From: JAFGDH01 sp964447525
Lineage (GTDB): Archaea > Aenigmatarchaeota > Aenigmatarchaeia > QMZP01 > QMZT01
Assembly: GCA_964447525.1 (NCBI GenBank)
Contig: CAYUSU010000025.1
Span: 1 to 22,189, forward strand
Direction: 5' to 3'
DNA length: 22,189 nt
Shown here in pieces: positions 8,067 through 16,057 of the stretch; the first letter of the stretch is position 1, and the number at the start of each line of letters is the position of its first letter. A program made the translations under genes and the position numbers. The notes under the pieces are model-generated. The model saw only the letters and a program-made list of their open reading frames with translations. It searched no databases and was not told where the DNA came from.

Positions 8067-9501
8067 GTGATAAATATCTTCCCAAAAATGCCACTTTTAT
8101 CTACATTTTCTGTAGTATGTTTAATCATCACTATACTTCTCACAATACCATTAGTTCAGTCACAGGTAGCCATAAACGTAGTTGGTGAGGTGTTGGATGC
8201 GGTGGACACAATGGCTGAAGGGCATATGGTAATGATATACAAACAAACAATGGGAAAATCCGATTCTTTGACCCAGGTTCTGGGTTTTGACGCAACATAC
8301 ATGCTTAACTGCAGGAACCTCATCGATCCATGCGAAGAAGGGGATGTGATCATTGCCGAGGTCATAGACAACGGTGACCACTATATAGCAGGACCCGTGA
8401 TAACCACGATAAACGCGCAAGACGTATGGTATGAAATGGGTGATATGACGCTTTATTGTTCTTTTGACGAGTATGAAGTCATTGTAGACACCAATTCGGA
8501 TTTTTATTCACCCGGAAGCACGGTTACCCTCGCAGGAAAGCTTGTGGGGCCTTCATGCGCTCCGGTAGAAGGGAAATACGTGGCAATTCTTGTAAAGAAT
8601 CCAAACGGTGCGCCTTTCTTCGTGGCACAGCTGCTTACTGACGCATTAGGTGAATTTACAGCAACATTCACGATAGAGCAGGATTCCGAACAGGGGGGAT
8701 ACGAAGTGACTGCATCTTATAATTCACTTACAGGAGAGACGGATTTCCAGGTGAACGACTGCGAAGACAATGACCTTGACGGTTACTGTTCGGACGTGGA
8801 CTGCAACGATAACGACGATGACATAAACCCCGGTGCGGCCGAGATATGCGATAATGTCGATAACGATTGCGACGGAACGATAGACGGGATCCAGAGGGCA
8901 TGNNNNNNNNNNNNNNNNNNNNNNNNNNNNNNNNNNNNNNNNNNNNNNNNNNNNNNNNNNNNNNNNNNNNNNNNNNNNNNNNNNNNNNNNNNNNNNNNNN
9001 NNAGAATCATGGTCCTGTTCAGAATGGTCTGAATGCACGGACAGCGTGAGGACAAGGACATGCGAGGATGAGAACGATTGCGGAACAGAAGACTCCAAAC
9101 CAGAAGAAACCGGAAGCTGCCAGACATCCGGCGGATCTTCAGAAAGTGAAACCGGAAGCTGCGGTGACGGTATTTGCGACACAGACACAGAAGGATGCGA
9201 AGAGTGCCCGGAAGATTGTGGTGAGTGCGAAGTGACCAGCGAAGGCGGAGCGGACATAACCGGTCAGGCAGTCGCCGGAGAAGACTGGTTCTCCGAAGCG
9301 TTCACGGGTTTCATAACTTCGGTCACGTCAGAAGAGTCGAGGCCGATCGGAATTGGCGTCGGCGTAATAGTTCTTATAATCATAGCGATAGCCGCCCTCA
9401 AGACATTAGGCGGAGGTGCGAAAGCGCCGAAGGTGAAAACGAATGTTAAGACAAACAGTAATAAGAAGAGCTACTCTTACTCGAAGGGCGGATTCAAGTA
9501 G
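8067..9501 (+). CDS. Secreted, C-terminally anchored protein with Ig/MG2-like, MopE-type and TSP1-like segments (interrupted by an assembly gap)
   Basis: The start may be GTG 8067 or ATG 8088; GTG adds a Lys before the hydrophobic signal segment. Next come an N-terminal beta domain (to about residue 130) and an Ig/MG2-like domain. The latter shares CAPVEGKYVAILV and AQLLTD-x2-GEF with the domain at 6122-6410 of the giant ORF. One MopE-type motif (DNDLDGY, then GAAEICDNVDNDCDGT) follows. A run of 100 Ns interrupts the gene at 8903-9002. After the gap the open frame differs (frame 1 instead of 3), as expected if 100 is a placeholder length. The 3' part encodes a TSP1-like WSCSEWSEC with RTRTC, a CGDGICD-x5-CEECPEDCGEC motif, DITGQAV, a TM helix (IGVGVIVLIIIAIAAL) and a Lys/Ser/Tyr-rich tail. 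One gene is the simplest reading, but this depends on the missing sequence. Likely a surface adhesin; inferred. Confidence 0.7.
8903..9002. other. Assembly gap (100 N)
   Basis: A round run of 100 unknown bases follows the MopE-type motif. Flanking frames disagree, so the true length is unknown and not necessarily 100. MopE motifs are repetitive in this locus, so a collapsed repeat is a likely cause. Confidence 0.95.
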
Positions 9502-9567
9502 GAACGAATGGGACAGAATGATAAGACATACCCAAACCAGCCTTCATCATTTTAAAAAATTATAACT

Positions 9568-9618
9568 TTATTCAACTTCTACGCCGGGCATTACCCATTA
9601 CCCGCTTTTCCTTTTCCC
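9568..9618 (-). pseudogene. Diverged duplicate of the 3' end of rnp3 (ghost)
   Basis: On the minus strand this stretch reads GKRKSG, a stop, then WVMPGVEVE and a stop. That parallels the real rnp3 C-terminus, RKRLSGK then WVMPGVELE. At DNA level 9568-9599 matches 9659-9690 over 32 bases with 3 differences, including an exact 19-base core. The copy has its own stop after the last Glu but no reading frame upstream. It is a remnant, lying about 90 nt downstream of the intact gene. Confidence 0.7.
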
Positions 9619-9658
9619 AACAAAAACGGGTGAGCAAAAGGGAGTTAACACTTCCAGA

Positions 9659-10342
9659 TTATTCCAATTCAACGCCGGGCATTACCCATTTTCCTGACAA
9701 TCGTTTTCGATTGTTTTCCAGTATCCATCCGGAAAGGGCATTCTTTACCTCTTTTCCGTCGAATCCGAGCAGCTTTCCCAGAGACGACAGTTCAGAAGGC
9801 GCACGCAAATCCCAGCATGAAACAGCGCCGGACGTGAGAACGAAGGGGACATTGTATTTCTGAACGAGCTTTGCGTTGATCTCCATGTTTGAAAAGTATT
9901 TTGATCTGTTTTGGGAATATAACATAAGCAGCTGACGAAAGTTGAATTCTATCGCCACGAAGTTCTTCTTCGCAAGCTTCGCCATGATATGATCAAGCCC
10001 TGAATCCTCCCTGCCGAGTTCAGGATGGCATAATATGTCCACTCCGGCGGTTTCGCAGGCCTTCCTGTTTATCTCCAGATCACCGCCATAGACAAGCACC
10101 ATCTCAGCCCTTTTGCGCACCCTTTCGACCATCACTGGAATGTCATTCGCCCTTTTCGGTTCGAGCTTTACCCCGAAGGAGATGTCAATATGCTTCACGC
10201 TTTTCAGCGCCATTCTGGCCTCTTCCAGTTCCTTTATATCATTGTAAATCAGGCACAAGCCATTCCATCCGAGCTTTTCAGCGAAGGCAAGCACTTTAAT
10301 GAGCTCAACCTCCGGGTGGACGTGCATGTCGTAGAACTTCAT
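9659..10342 (-). CDS. rnp3: RNase P protein component 3 (Rpp30)
   Basis: This is the 227-aa protein subunit of archaeal RNase P, which removes 5' leaders from pre-tRNA and pairs with Pop5. It has the PHP-like TIM-barrel start (KFYDMHVHPE), GWNGLCLIYND, a central VYGGDLEINRKACE with DILCHPELGR, NFVAIEFNFR in the middle, and a late VPFVLTSGA with WDLRAP. Length fits the family. The stop is followed by a diverged copy of its own 3' end. No other RNase P or exosome gene adjoins it, so it appears to be transcribed alone from the 10343-10500 side. Confidence 0.93.
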   Translation of the reverse strand: MKFYDMHVHPEVELIKVLAFAEKLGWNGLCLIYNDIKELEEARMALKSVKHIDISFGVKLEPKRANDIPVMVERVRKRAEMVLVYGGDLEINRKACETAGVDILCHPELGREDSGLDHIMAKLAKKNFVAIEFNFRQLLMLYSQNRSKYFSNMEINAKLVQKYNVPFVLTSGAVSCWDLRAPSELSSLGKLLGFDGKEVKNALSGWILENNRKRLSGKWVMPGVELE

Positions 10343-10629
10343 GAATAAATATTGGAAGGATGTGGTTAAAATAACTTAAACCCAACCACAGATTGGTTTT
10401 CGTACTGTCATGTGACCAAGATACCTGTCATTATCGACAGGACTATCCACTTCCGGAAAACCTGAAAAGAATTTCATCGCTGTCGGAGAAGATGATTGAC
10501 ATTTAAATATTTAAAGTGTTACTACTAAATAATTATAAATATTTATATATACTTCAACATAAAATAAGTAAAACCATCAATAACATGAAACGGATAATGT
10601 CCGATTCATAAGAAAAACAGGTAATCGCC
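10343..10629. other. 287-nt intergenic region with two small hairpins, an AT-rich promoter and a mini-ORF
   Basis: It contains AACCA-CAGAT-TGGTT (10384-10398) and CCTGTC-ATTATC-GACAGG (10424-10441). A very AT-rich block at about 10502-10565 includes ATAAATATTTATATA, a probable TATA region for rightward transcription. An eight-codon ORF, ATG 10585 to TAA 10609-10611, encodes MKRIMSDS ahead of the next gene. A small RNA in the hairpin section is possible but I recognise no family. The left edge must also carry the rnp3 promoter. Confidence 0.4.
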
Positions 10630-10875
10630 ATGCATGAGATGTCGTGTTTCGAATTAAGTCTGCTGTGTTTGGAAGAAGATGCCATACCGATTCTTCCTGA
10701 TAAACATAGTCTGAAAAAAAGTTATCCTTTGGATGAAGGGACTGTTTTAGGAATACAGCCGACGGGAGATCGTATCAAGGGATGCAAATTATTTTCCATC
10801 CAGACCCAAAACAATATAACCCATTATGTTCTGAAAAAGGATGGAAATTTGTACAGATTTACCGGAAATATCTGA
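10630..10875 (+). CDS. Hypothetical 81-aa protein
   Basis: I do not recognise it. It is a small soluble protein with mixed beta-like segments (FELSLLCLEED, GTVLGIQPTG, THYVLKKDGNLYRFTG) and four Cys. An AGGT sits about 9 nt before ATG 10630, and a strong AT-rich promoter region lies 65-130 nt upstream. An alternative start is the ATG at 10639. The stop lies 45 nt before pcm, which has its own TATA-like box. Confidence 0.5.
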   Translation: MHEMSCFELSLLCLEEDAIPILPDKHSLKKSYPLDEGTVLGIQPTGDRIKGCKLFSIQTQNNITHYVLKKDGNLYRFTGNI

Positions 10876-10894
10876 ACGGCACCGGCAAAAGAGG

Positions 10895-10902
10895 TTTAAA
10901 TA
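10895..10902 (+). promoter_or_regulatory. TATA-like box for pcm
   Basis: TTTAAATA is centred about 23 nt before the ATG at 10921, and no Shine-Dalgarno site is present. This suggests a leaderless pcm transcript. Confidence 0.5.
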
Positions 10903-10920
10903 ACGAATCGAATTCTTATC

Positions 10921-11559
10921 ATGGACCTCGGCAGGGAAAAAGAGAAACTCATCAGGAACCTCATTTCCGAGGGCTATCTCAAAACACCAAGAATAACAGA
11001 AGCCTTCCGAAAAGTGAAAAGGGAAGAATTCGTTCTTCCGACGGACAAAAACCTCGCTTACGTAGATTATCCGCTTTCTATTCCCGGAAGCCAGACAATA
11101 TCCGCCCCGCACATGTGCGCGATAATGCTCGAATTCGCTGGCCTGAATGGAGGAGAGAAAATACTGGAGGTTGGAGCGGGTTCTGGCTATAATGCCGCTC
11201 TGATGGCCGAAATGGTAGGAAAGAAAGGGAAAATAATCACTATTGAGCTTGACCCGGAACTATCAGTATTCGCGAGGAAGAATCTCGAGAAGGGAGGATA
11301 TAACAGTGTTATAGTTTTGGAAGGGGACGGCTCAAAAGGTTACGCAAAGAATGGACCATACGATCTAATCATGGTAACCTGCGCCACATCTGAAATATAC
11401 AAGACATGGATCAACCAGCTGAAGGAAGGGGGGAAGATAATCGCCCCGGTGGGAGGAGGATTCGGCCAGGAGCTGATCACGTTAAAGAAAACCGAAGAAG
11501 GATTAAAGAAGGAAAGGCGCGGGGGATGCATATTCGTGCCTTTGAGGCATCAGCAATAA
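10921..11559 (+). CDS. pcm: Protein-L-isoaspartate O-methyltransferase
   Basis: This 212-aa enzyme uses S-adenosylmethionine to methylate L-isoaspartyl residues in aged proteins, starting their repair in the cytoplasm. Family signatures are present in order: R-x2-F-like KREEFV, the substrate-site loop GSQTISAPHM (56-65), SAM motif I ILEVGAGSGYNAALMAEM (81-98), the acidic motif TIELDPEL, the late PYDLIMVTCA and GGKIIAPVG, and a C-terminal VPL. Length matches the family. The 3' end converges on the minus-strand TPR gene and overlaps it by 10 nt. Confidence 0.95.
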   Translation: MDLGREKEKLIRNLISEGYLKTPRITEAFRKVKREEFVLPTDKNLAYVDYPLSIPGSQTISAPHMCAIMLEFAGLNGGEKILEVGAGSGYNAALMAEMVGKKGKIITIELDPELSVFARKNLEKGGYNSVIVLEGDGSKGYAKNGPYDLIMVTCATSEIYKTWINQLKEGGKIIAPVGGGFGQELITLKKTEEGLKKERRGGCIFVPLRHQQ

Positions 11560-12587
11560 AAATTATAAGCGTTATCCAAAAACCGGCTGAGCTGGCTCCT
11601 TTTGCTTGGTTCCCCTCCTTTTTTCACGGCATGGAAAACAATTCTTTTCTTGAGTTCTTCCAGATCGTCCCGGTTCAATTCAGGCAAAAAATTGTTTACC
11701 CATTTGAAAAATTGGTTCGCAGTTTTCCTTTCTTTGTGCTTATAGGAATAGGATCCGAGATACGCACTCGTAAGGGCTATTCCTCTCTTGTACTTGAGTT
11801 TCATAGCCAATATCCCGGCTTCGGTGAATTGATCCATTGCATCCGTGCATTTTCCAAACTTTAGATGGAATTTTCCCAATGTCTGCTTTGTTTCGAATTT
11901 AAGGCTATCATCATCAATTTTTTTTGCGATCCAGTCGGCTCGAGAAAGAAATTCAGTACCAATCCCGTATTCACCTCCTTCGAATCCCACTGCTCCGAGA
12001 CGCATGAGTATTCCTGCATGCATTTTCATAACATCTGCTGTGTCATAACCATCCTCATCGATACGAAATGCCCCTCCTTTAACACACCTTGAATAATATT
12101 TTTCGGAAATTTTCAACGCATCCTCAAAATAACTCATGGCCTGGTCGGGCTTTCCCATGTTCATCTGCCCCATCTGGTCAAGCAAGAGCGCTTCCCCGTA
12201 ACTGCCTTTCCCGACCAGGCCCGATGCCAAATCGATATATGTTTCAGCGGATCTTTTGTCTGATCTGAGCCGCCTTTTAGCGGTAATCGCGTTGATCAAA
12301 GCGATGGCCTCCTGTTCCGGAGGTATCGCGATGTCCAACGAAGCATCCGGAGTCAGCACGTTCTGGAAAGACCCCAAAGCATCATTATAGTGGTCAGTTC
12401 CCTGAATTATGCAGTTGAATCCTCTGTCATTGTTCGCTCTTCCAAAAAGTGTTCCGGATTTACATCTGCCGGAAGAATACGCAGCTAGCTCCAGGATATC
12501 ATTAGCGTTGTCATATTCCCCTTTTAAAGCAAGATCTCTCGCTTCCCTTATTACCATCACTATACCAAACTTGTCATCGGATACCAT
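11550..12587 (-). CDS. TPR-like helical repeat protein, third gene of a tandem paralogous trio
   Basis: A 345-aa soluble protein of repeated amphipathic helix pairs with TPR-like spacing, for example GKFHLKFGKCTDAMDQFTEA and YLGSYSYKHKERKTANQFF. It resembles both upstream genes: the N-terminal REARDLALKGEYDNA, then SGTLFGRANNDRGFN, DHYNDALGSF and a Pro-x-EQEAIALINA segment align with ITEARELAFGG, NGMLFGTSLNREGL, GHYPEARACF and PADQKGLALVNL of the neighbour. There is no signal peptide or enzyme domain. The start lies 4 nt after the upstream stop, so it is translated in an operon. Probably a scaffold; no partner can be named. Confidence 0.8.
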   Translation of the reverse strand: MVSDDKFGIVMVIREARDLALKGEYDNANDILELAAYSSGRCKSGTLFGRANNDRGFNCIIQGTDHYNDALGSFQNVLTPDASLDIAIPPEQEAIALINAITAKRRLRSDKRSAETYIDLASGLVGKGSYGEALLLDQMGQMNMGKPDQAMSYFEDALKISEKYYSRCVKGGAFRIDEDGYDTADVMKMHAGILMRLGAVGFEGGEYGIGTEFLSRADWIAKKIDDDSLKFETKQTLGKFHLKFGKCTDAMDQFTEAGILAMKLKYKRGIALTSAYLGSYSYKHKERKTANQFFKWVNNFLPELNRDDLEELKKRIVFHAVKKGGEPSKRSQLSRFLDNAYNFYC

Positions 12588-12591
12588 AACA

Positions 12592-13644
12592 TCATCTGTC
12601 GTACGCCTTCTTCCTGAACGCCTTGAAATTATCCATCCCGTCCATCGGTCCGTGATATTCTTTTTCTACCCTTCTAAACATGCTTTCATAACAAACAAGA
12701 TCATTCCTGCTCAGTTTGTCAAAAAGGTCAAGGGCTTCAATGAAAAACTGTTCCCCTTTTTCAGCGTTTCCCGAAAGAATGTAAGAACATCCTATACTTA
12801 TATCCGTGGCCGCAACTCCCCTGTCAAATCCGCTTTTTTTCACCATTTCCCTGGCCTTCTCTAATGGTTCTATGGCCTGTTCATACTCCCCCCTCGCAAT
12901 ATGGATCGCTCCGACGGAAGCGGTGGTGTTGTAGGTGAGATGATTGTGACCGATTTCCTCGGCAATGCCAGCGGCCCTTTTTTGGAACCTGAGTGATTCA
13001 TCGGGATTGCCTTTCTCGTTAAAGACAACACCGATATGATGGAGTATTTCCCCGAGCCTGTGTTTTGCGTCAATAATGTCAAAACCGAATTCCGGGATGG
13101 CTTCATAAGGATCATCATACAAACTTCTTGATGCGTTGTATTCGGCGATTTCCCTCGCTTTATCGTAATTTTCCATGGCTTTCGGTTTCCCCATTGCCTT
13201 ATTAATCAGGCCTAATTGATCCCATGCAAATGCCTCGTTCAGTCCTCCCTTTACAACAAGCTGATTTGTATCTTTACCATTAAGAGCACTCAACACCGAA
13301 TTAGCAGCAGAAATATTATCAGAAGTATCCACGCGGATGAGATCTCCCAGATTAACCAACGCCAGTCCCTTCTGGTCCGCGGGAACCTCGATGCCACCAA
13401 CCAAAAAATTAGGATCAAGAACATAATTGAAACATGCACGAGCTTCCGGATAGTGTCCTGTGATCATCCTGTGGACCAATCCTTCCCTGTTCAGGCTCGT
13501 TCCGAAAAGCATCCCGTTCCCGCCTCCCAGACCAGAGGAAATCGATGCCTGCTTAAGACGTACCACCGATTTCTCCATTTGCCCGCCGAAAGCGAGTTCC
13601 CTCGCCTCCGTTATTTTATCGACGACTTTGCTAATTTCCACCAT
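12592..13644 (-). CDS. TPR-like helical repeat protein, second gene of the trio
   Basis: A 350-aa protein taken from the ATG at 13644, directly behind a strong Shine-Dalgarno site (GGAGAGGTGAT, 13648-13658). The frame stays open to 13704, but that would overlap the previous gene and ignore the SD. TPR-like helix pairs are clear in the C-terminal two thirds, such as KHRLGEILHHIGVVFNEKGN, TASVGAIHIARGEYEQAIEP and DISIGCSYILSGNAEKGEQF. It lies 17 nt after the upstream stop. It is cytoplasmic, with no catalytic motif. The nearest relatives in view are its two neighbours. Confidence 0.82.
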   Translation of the reverse strand: MVEISKVVDKITEARELAFGGQMEKSVVRLKQASISSGLGGGNGMLFGTSLNREGLVHRMITGHYPEARACFNYVLDPNFLVGGIEVPADQKGLALVNLGDLIRVDTSDNISAANSVLSALNGKDTNQLVVKGGLNEAFAWDQLGLINKAMGKPKAMENYDKAREIAEYNASRSLYDDPYEAIPEFGFDIIDAKHRLGEILHHIGVVFNEKGNPDESLRFQKRAAGIAEEIGHNHLTYNTTASVGAIHIARGEYEQAIEPLEKAREMVKKSGFDRGVAATDISIGCSYILSGNAEKGEQFFIEALDLFDKLSRNDLVCYESMFRRVEKEYHGPMDGMDNFKAFRKKAYDR

Positions 13645-13661
13645 ATTATCACCTCTCCAAA

Positions 13662-14840
13662 TCATAATATTATATATTTCATCATACCATTCGTCCGGTC
13701 GCAAAGGTTGTTAAGAGAAGGTATTTTAGAAATATTATTCCTGTCAATGTAAGTTCTGACAGCCCTTCCAAGTACTTCCATGTCGTTTTCACTCATGTTT
13801 TTTGATCTCAAAAAGTAAACGGAAGCTTCGGCAAGATGTTTTTCAGCATTAACGGCATCACCGGCGTGGACGTAGCAGCATCCGATAGCAAGTGACGCTG
13901 AAGCGGATGCTCTCCTGTCATTCCCTTTCTTCGAAACGCTCAAAACTTTTTTGAGTGGATCCAGTGCATCACCGTATTTGCCAGCTGTCATCAGCACACT
14001 CCCCTTTGCGAGATTTGTCTGATAGCTCAACGGCTTATGTTTTATCTGGTCTGCCACCAAAGAGGATTCGTTCAGTGCATCCAATGCGTCTGAAAGTGAA
14101 ATATTAAATTTTTTCCCGGTTCCCGCGCAGTCGGCAATTCTTTTCGAAACCATTCCGATTTCGTACAAAATCCCAGAGACGACCTCGCCGACATCTGTCC
14201 TGTCATAACCACTATCGAGAATAGAATAAATATTCGTCATCTTTTCTGAATCGCTGCTTTCGAAAAGAGCAACAGCTATCCGGAGCCCTTCTTCAAGATA
14301 TTTTTTCGCCATGTTCGGATCCTGATCCCTCCCAGACATGCGCAGATTCCCAGCTTCGAAGTATCCCCTGGCGAATGTCAGTCCGTCCCTGTCAACGCCA
14401 TTAAATCGTCTGAATATTTTTTTCAGAATCGCTTCCGCCTGTCCGTGATCATGTTTTATAGTCCTGTAGAACTCCGCCCTCCCCACGTTGGCCCATTCAA
14501 GTATTTCCGGATCTATATCAAGACCGTAAATGTTTTTTCTCACGTCACTTAAATTCGCCAGCACTCCGTCGTTTCCAATAATCATATTCTCGGTACTCAT
14601 TCGGATTTGCGAAGAACCGTAAAGATTCCCTTTTTTTGCGAATTCCGGTTTCCGTTTCGTGCATTTGGTTGCAGCGTCTTTAAAAATCGTCACGGCTGTC
14701 TTTGGATCGCCGGAAAAATGAGCATCCCTGCCGAGATGGATTAGCTTGGAAACTACTCTTCCGGCTTCATCCACATTCATATCTCTCATGTTGAGTTCCA
14801 TGAGTTCGCTTGCGGACATCTTGGAAACTTCGATCTGCAA
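13662..14840 (-). CDS. TPR-like helical repeat protein, first gene of the trio (apparent TTG start)
   Basis: The TTG at 14840 lies exactly 6 nt behind GAGGTG (14847-14852), giving 392 aa. The nearest upstream in-frame alternative, a GTG at 14849, lies inside the SD itself. The next in-frame ATG would drop ten residues. TPR-like segments include GSVLMTAGKYGDALDPLKKV and SLAIGCCYVHAGDAVNAEKH, and GNLYGSSQIRMSTEN matches the LFG-containing segment of its paralogs. It is the longest and most diverged of the three. A palindromic CTTTATAAAG lies about 60 nt upstream. No enzyme domain is seen. Confidence 0.8.
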   Translation of the reverse strand: MQIEVSKMSASELMELNMRDMNVDEAGRVVSKLIHLGRDAHFSGDPKTAVTIFKDAATKCTKRKPEFAKKGNLYGSSQIRMSTENMIIGNDGVLANLSDVRKNIYGLDIDPEILEWANVGRAEFYRTIKHDHGQAEAILKKIFRRFNGVDRDGLTFARGYFEAGNLRMSGRDQDPNMAKKYLEEGLRIAVALFESSDSEKMTNIYSILDSGYDRTDVGEVVSGILYEIGMVSKRIADCAGTGKKFNISLSDALDALNESSLVADQIKHKPLSYQTNLAKGSVLMTAGKYGDALDPLKKVLSVSKKGNDRRASASASLAIGCCYVHAGDAVNAEKHLAEASVYFLRSKNMSENDMEVLGRAVRTYIDRNNISKIPSLNNLCDRTNGMMKYIIL

Positions 14841-14846
14841 GTTAAA

Positions 14847-14852
14847 CACCTC
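14847..14852 (-). promoter_or_regulatory. Shine-Dalgarno site that fixes the TTG start
   Basis: GAGGTG on the minus strand is followed by six bases (TTTAAC) and then TTG. The spacing is ideal, and there is no in-frame ATG within range. Confidence 0.6.
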
Positions 14853-14896
14853 ATTTTACTATATAGTTACTATTATATAGTAATAATAAATCACAT

Positions 14897-14906
14897 CTTT
14901 ATAAAG
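14897..14906 (-). promoter_or_regulatory. TATA-like box for the TPR operon
   Basis: CTTTATAAAG is a perfect palindrome about 60 nt before the TTG start. It would place transcription start near 14875, giving a leader of about 35 nt that contains the Shine-Dalgarno site. Between them lie two related AT motifs, ACTATATAGT and TATTATATAGTA (about 14859-14882), which could bind a regulator. Confidence 0.45.
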
Positions 14907-15003
14907 CTTGCCTTCCCGGGCTTCCCAAGGATTTCATTCATTAAGTAACTTCTGTTTAAGGGTATCCCAATTTTGATCATTAAAAAGACGGGTTGGGCAA
15001 TGA

Positions 15004-15013
15004 ATTTATAAAT
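15004..15013 (+). promoter_or_regulatory. TATA-like box for the 257-aa gene
   Basis: ATTTATAAAT is centred 25-26 nt before ATG 15034, the spacing of a leaderless archaeal promoter. Confidence 0.55.
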
Positions 15014-15033
15014 CAGCCATTTTAATTTTACTT

Positions 15034-15807
15034 ATGAGTAGTAAACTTTCCATTTTGGAATCCGCAGAAAATATACTTGCATCATCTTACGCTCTGAGTT
15101 CCTGCGGAATCGGGGTCCAGAGACAACTTGTCAATTACCTCGTTGATAACCCCCCGATGATTCTTGAAGAAGACTGTCTGGTCGAAACTTTAGACACGGG
15201 TTATACTTCAAACATGCTTACTGCGAAAGTTATCCTTGAAGAAGCGTTTGAAAAAAGTATATATTTGGCTATAAACAGACGTGTTGATGAGTTACGCGAA
15301 GCATGGAAAAAACTGGAGAGTGGGTTATGGAAAGTTTTGGCTTACGGATCAGATTTTAATGATACTGATGACTCTTCTTCAGATTTTGAGGAACTTAAAA
15401 AGATGTTTGAAAATCTCGTCGGGAAGGGATATTTTTCAGAAATTCCTCCAGAAAATATCATGTTGCACTTTCTTTCAGAAGGAGCTGACATGAAGTTCGG
15501 TCTTGAACTTTCCAAAGTGAATATAGAATTTGACTACGATAAATTAAAAACCGAATCACATAAACAGATGTTGGGTAAAGGCAGAAAAGATTATACGGGA
15601 TTTCATGCAGGAAAACTAATTTTAATGGCTGATGTAGCAAATGAAGCCCTATTGGTGAGGAAGAATGAAACCGAGGAACCTGATTACATACCCGAAGCTT
15701 CCGGAAGGTGGAGAGAATTGTTCAATGAAGACAAGCCGCCGATAACACAGCTTATAAAATCAGCCCATGAATCGGCTAAAATGGCTATGATAAAAACCGG
15801 ACAATAA
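15034..15807 (+). CDS. Hypothetical 257-aa protein, mostly helical
   Basis: I do not recognise a family. It is soluble and acidic, with long predicted helices (VDELREAWKKLESGLWKVLA; EASGRWRELFNEDKPPITQL), a Ser/Asp-rich linker (DTDDSSSDFEE) near residue 110, and no signal peptide or TM. The start is supported by a TATA-like box at leaderless distance. It is transcribed divergently from the TPR trio across a 190-nt promoter region, which makes a functional link possible but unproven. Codon use is A/T-richer than in the surface genes. Confidence 0.72.
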   Translation: MSSKLSILESAENILASSYALSSCGIGVQRQLVNYLVDNPPMILEEDCLVETLDTGYTSNMLTAKVILEEAFEKSIYLAINRRVDELREAWKKLESGLWKVLAYGSDFNDTDDSSSDFEELKKMFENLVGKGYFSEIPPENIMLHFLSEGADMKFGLELSKVNIEFDYDKLKTESHKQMLGKGRKDYTGFHAGKLILMADVANEALLVRKNETEEPDYIPEASGRWRELFNEDKPPITQLIKSAHESAKMAMIKTGQ

Positions 15808-15826
15808 AAAGAGAAAAAGAGGGGTT

Positions 15827-16048
15827 TTACCCCTGGTTTAATAGCTCGTTCTCGATGTCTTCGAGTGTCATGTTCTCAAGGGCCTGATCTATCTCGTTGT
15901 CGATTGCCTGGTAAGCGAGGTCTTCCTTTTCCTTGGCCGTCAGCTCCCCTGTCGCTCCCGTATTTCCCGTATCCGGCGTTGTGGCGCATCCGCTCACGAA
16001 TACTACTGAAAGCACCAATAAAGCCAATATCATTACAACATATTTCAT
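15827..16048 (-). CDS. Small secreted lipoprotein (73 aa)
   Basis: The signal peptide (MKYVVMILALLVLSVVFVSG) ends in a lipobox-like VSGC, so Cys21 is the predicted lipidation site. A Thr/Gly-rich linker follows, then an acidic helix ending in EDIENELL. The start sits behind GAGGTGAT, which overlaps the TGA stop of the upstream secreted gene (9-nt gap), so the two are translationally close-coupled. The mature part is only about 50 residues and has no known domain. Probably a membrane-tethered partner of its neighbour; inferred from the operon. Confidence 0.75.
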   Translation of the reverse strand: MKYVVMILALLVLSVVFVSGCATTPDTGNTGATGELTAKEKEDLAYQAIDNEIDQALENMTLEDIENELLNQG

Positions 16049-16057
16049 GTTATCACC

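Noticed and set aside
9600..9630. ACCCG and CGGGT as a terminator hairpin
   Set aside because: The stem is short with a long loop, and the left part is better explained as the rnp3 ghost.
13645..13704. Upstream extension of the second TPR gene to 13704
   Set aside because: It would overlap the preceding gene by 43 nt and place the strong Shine-Dalgarno site inside the coding region.
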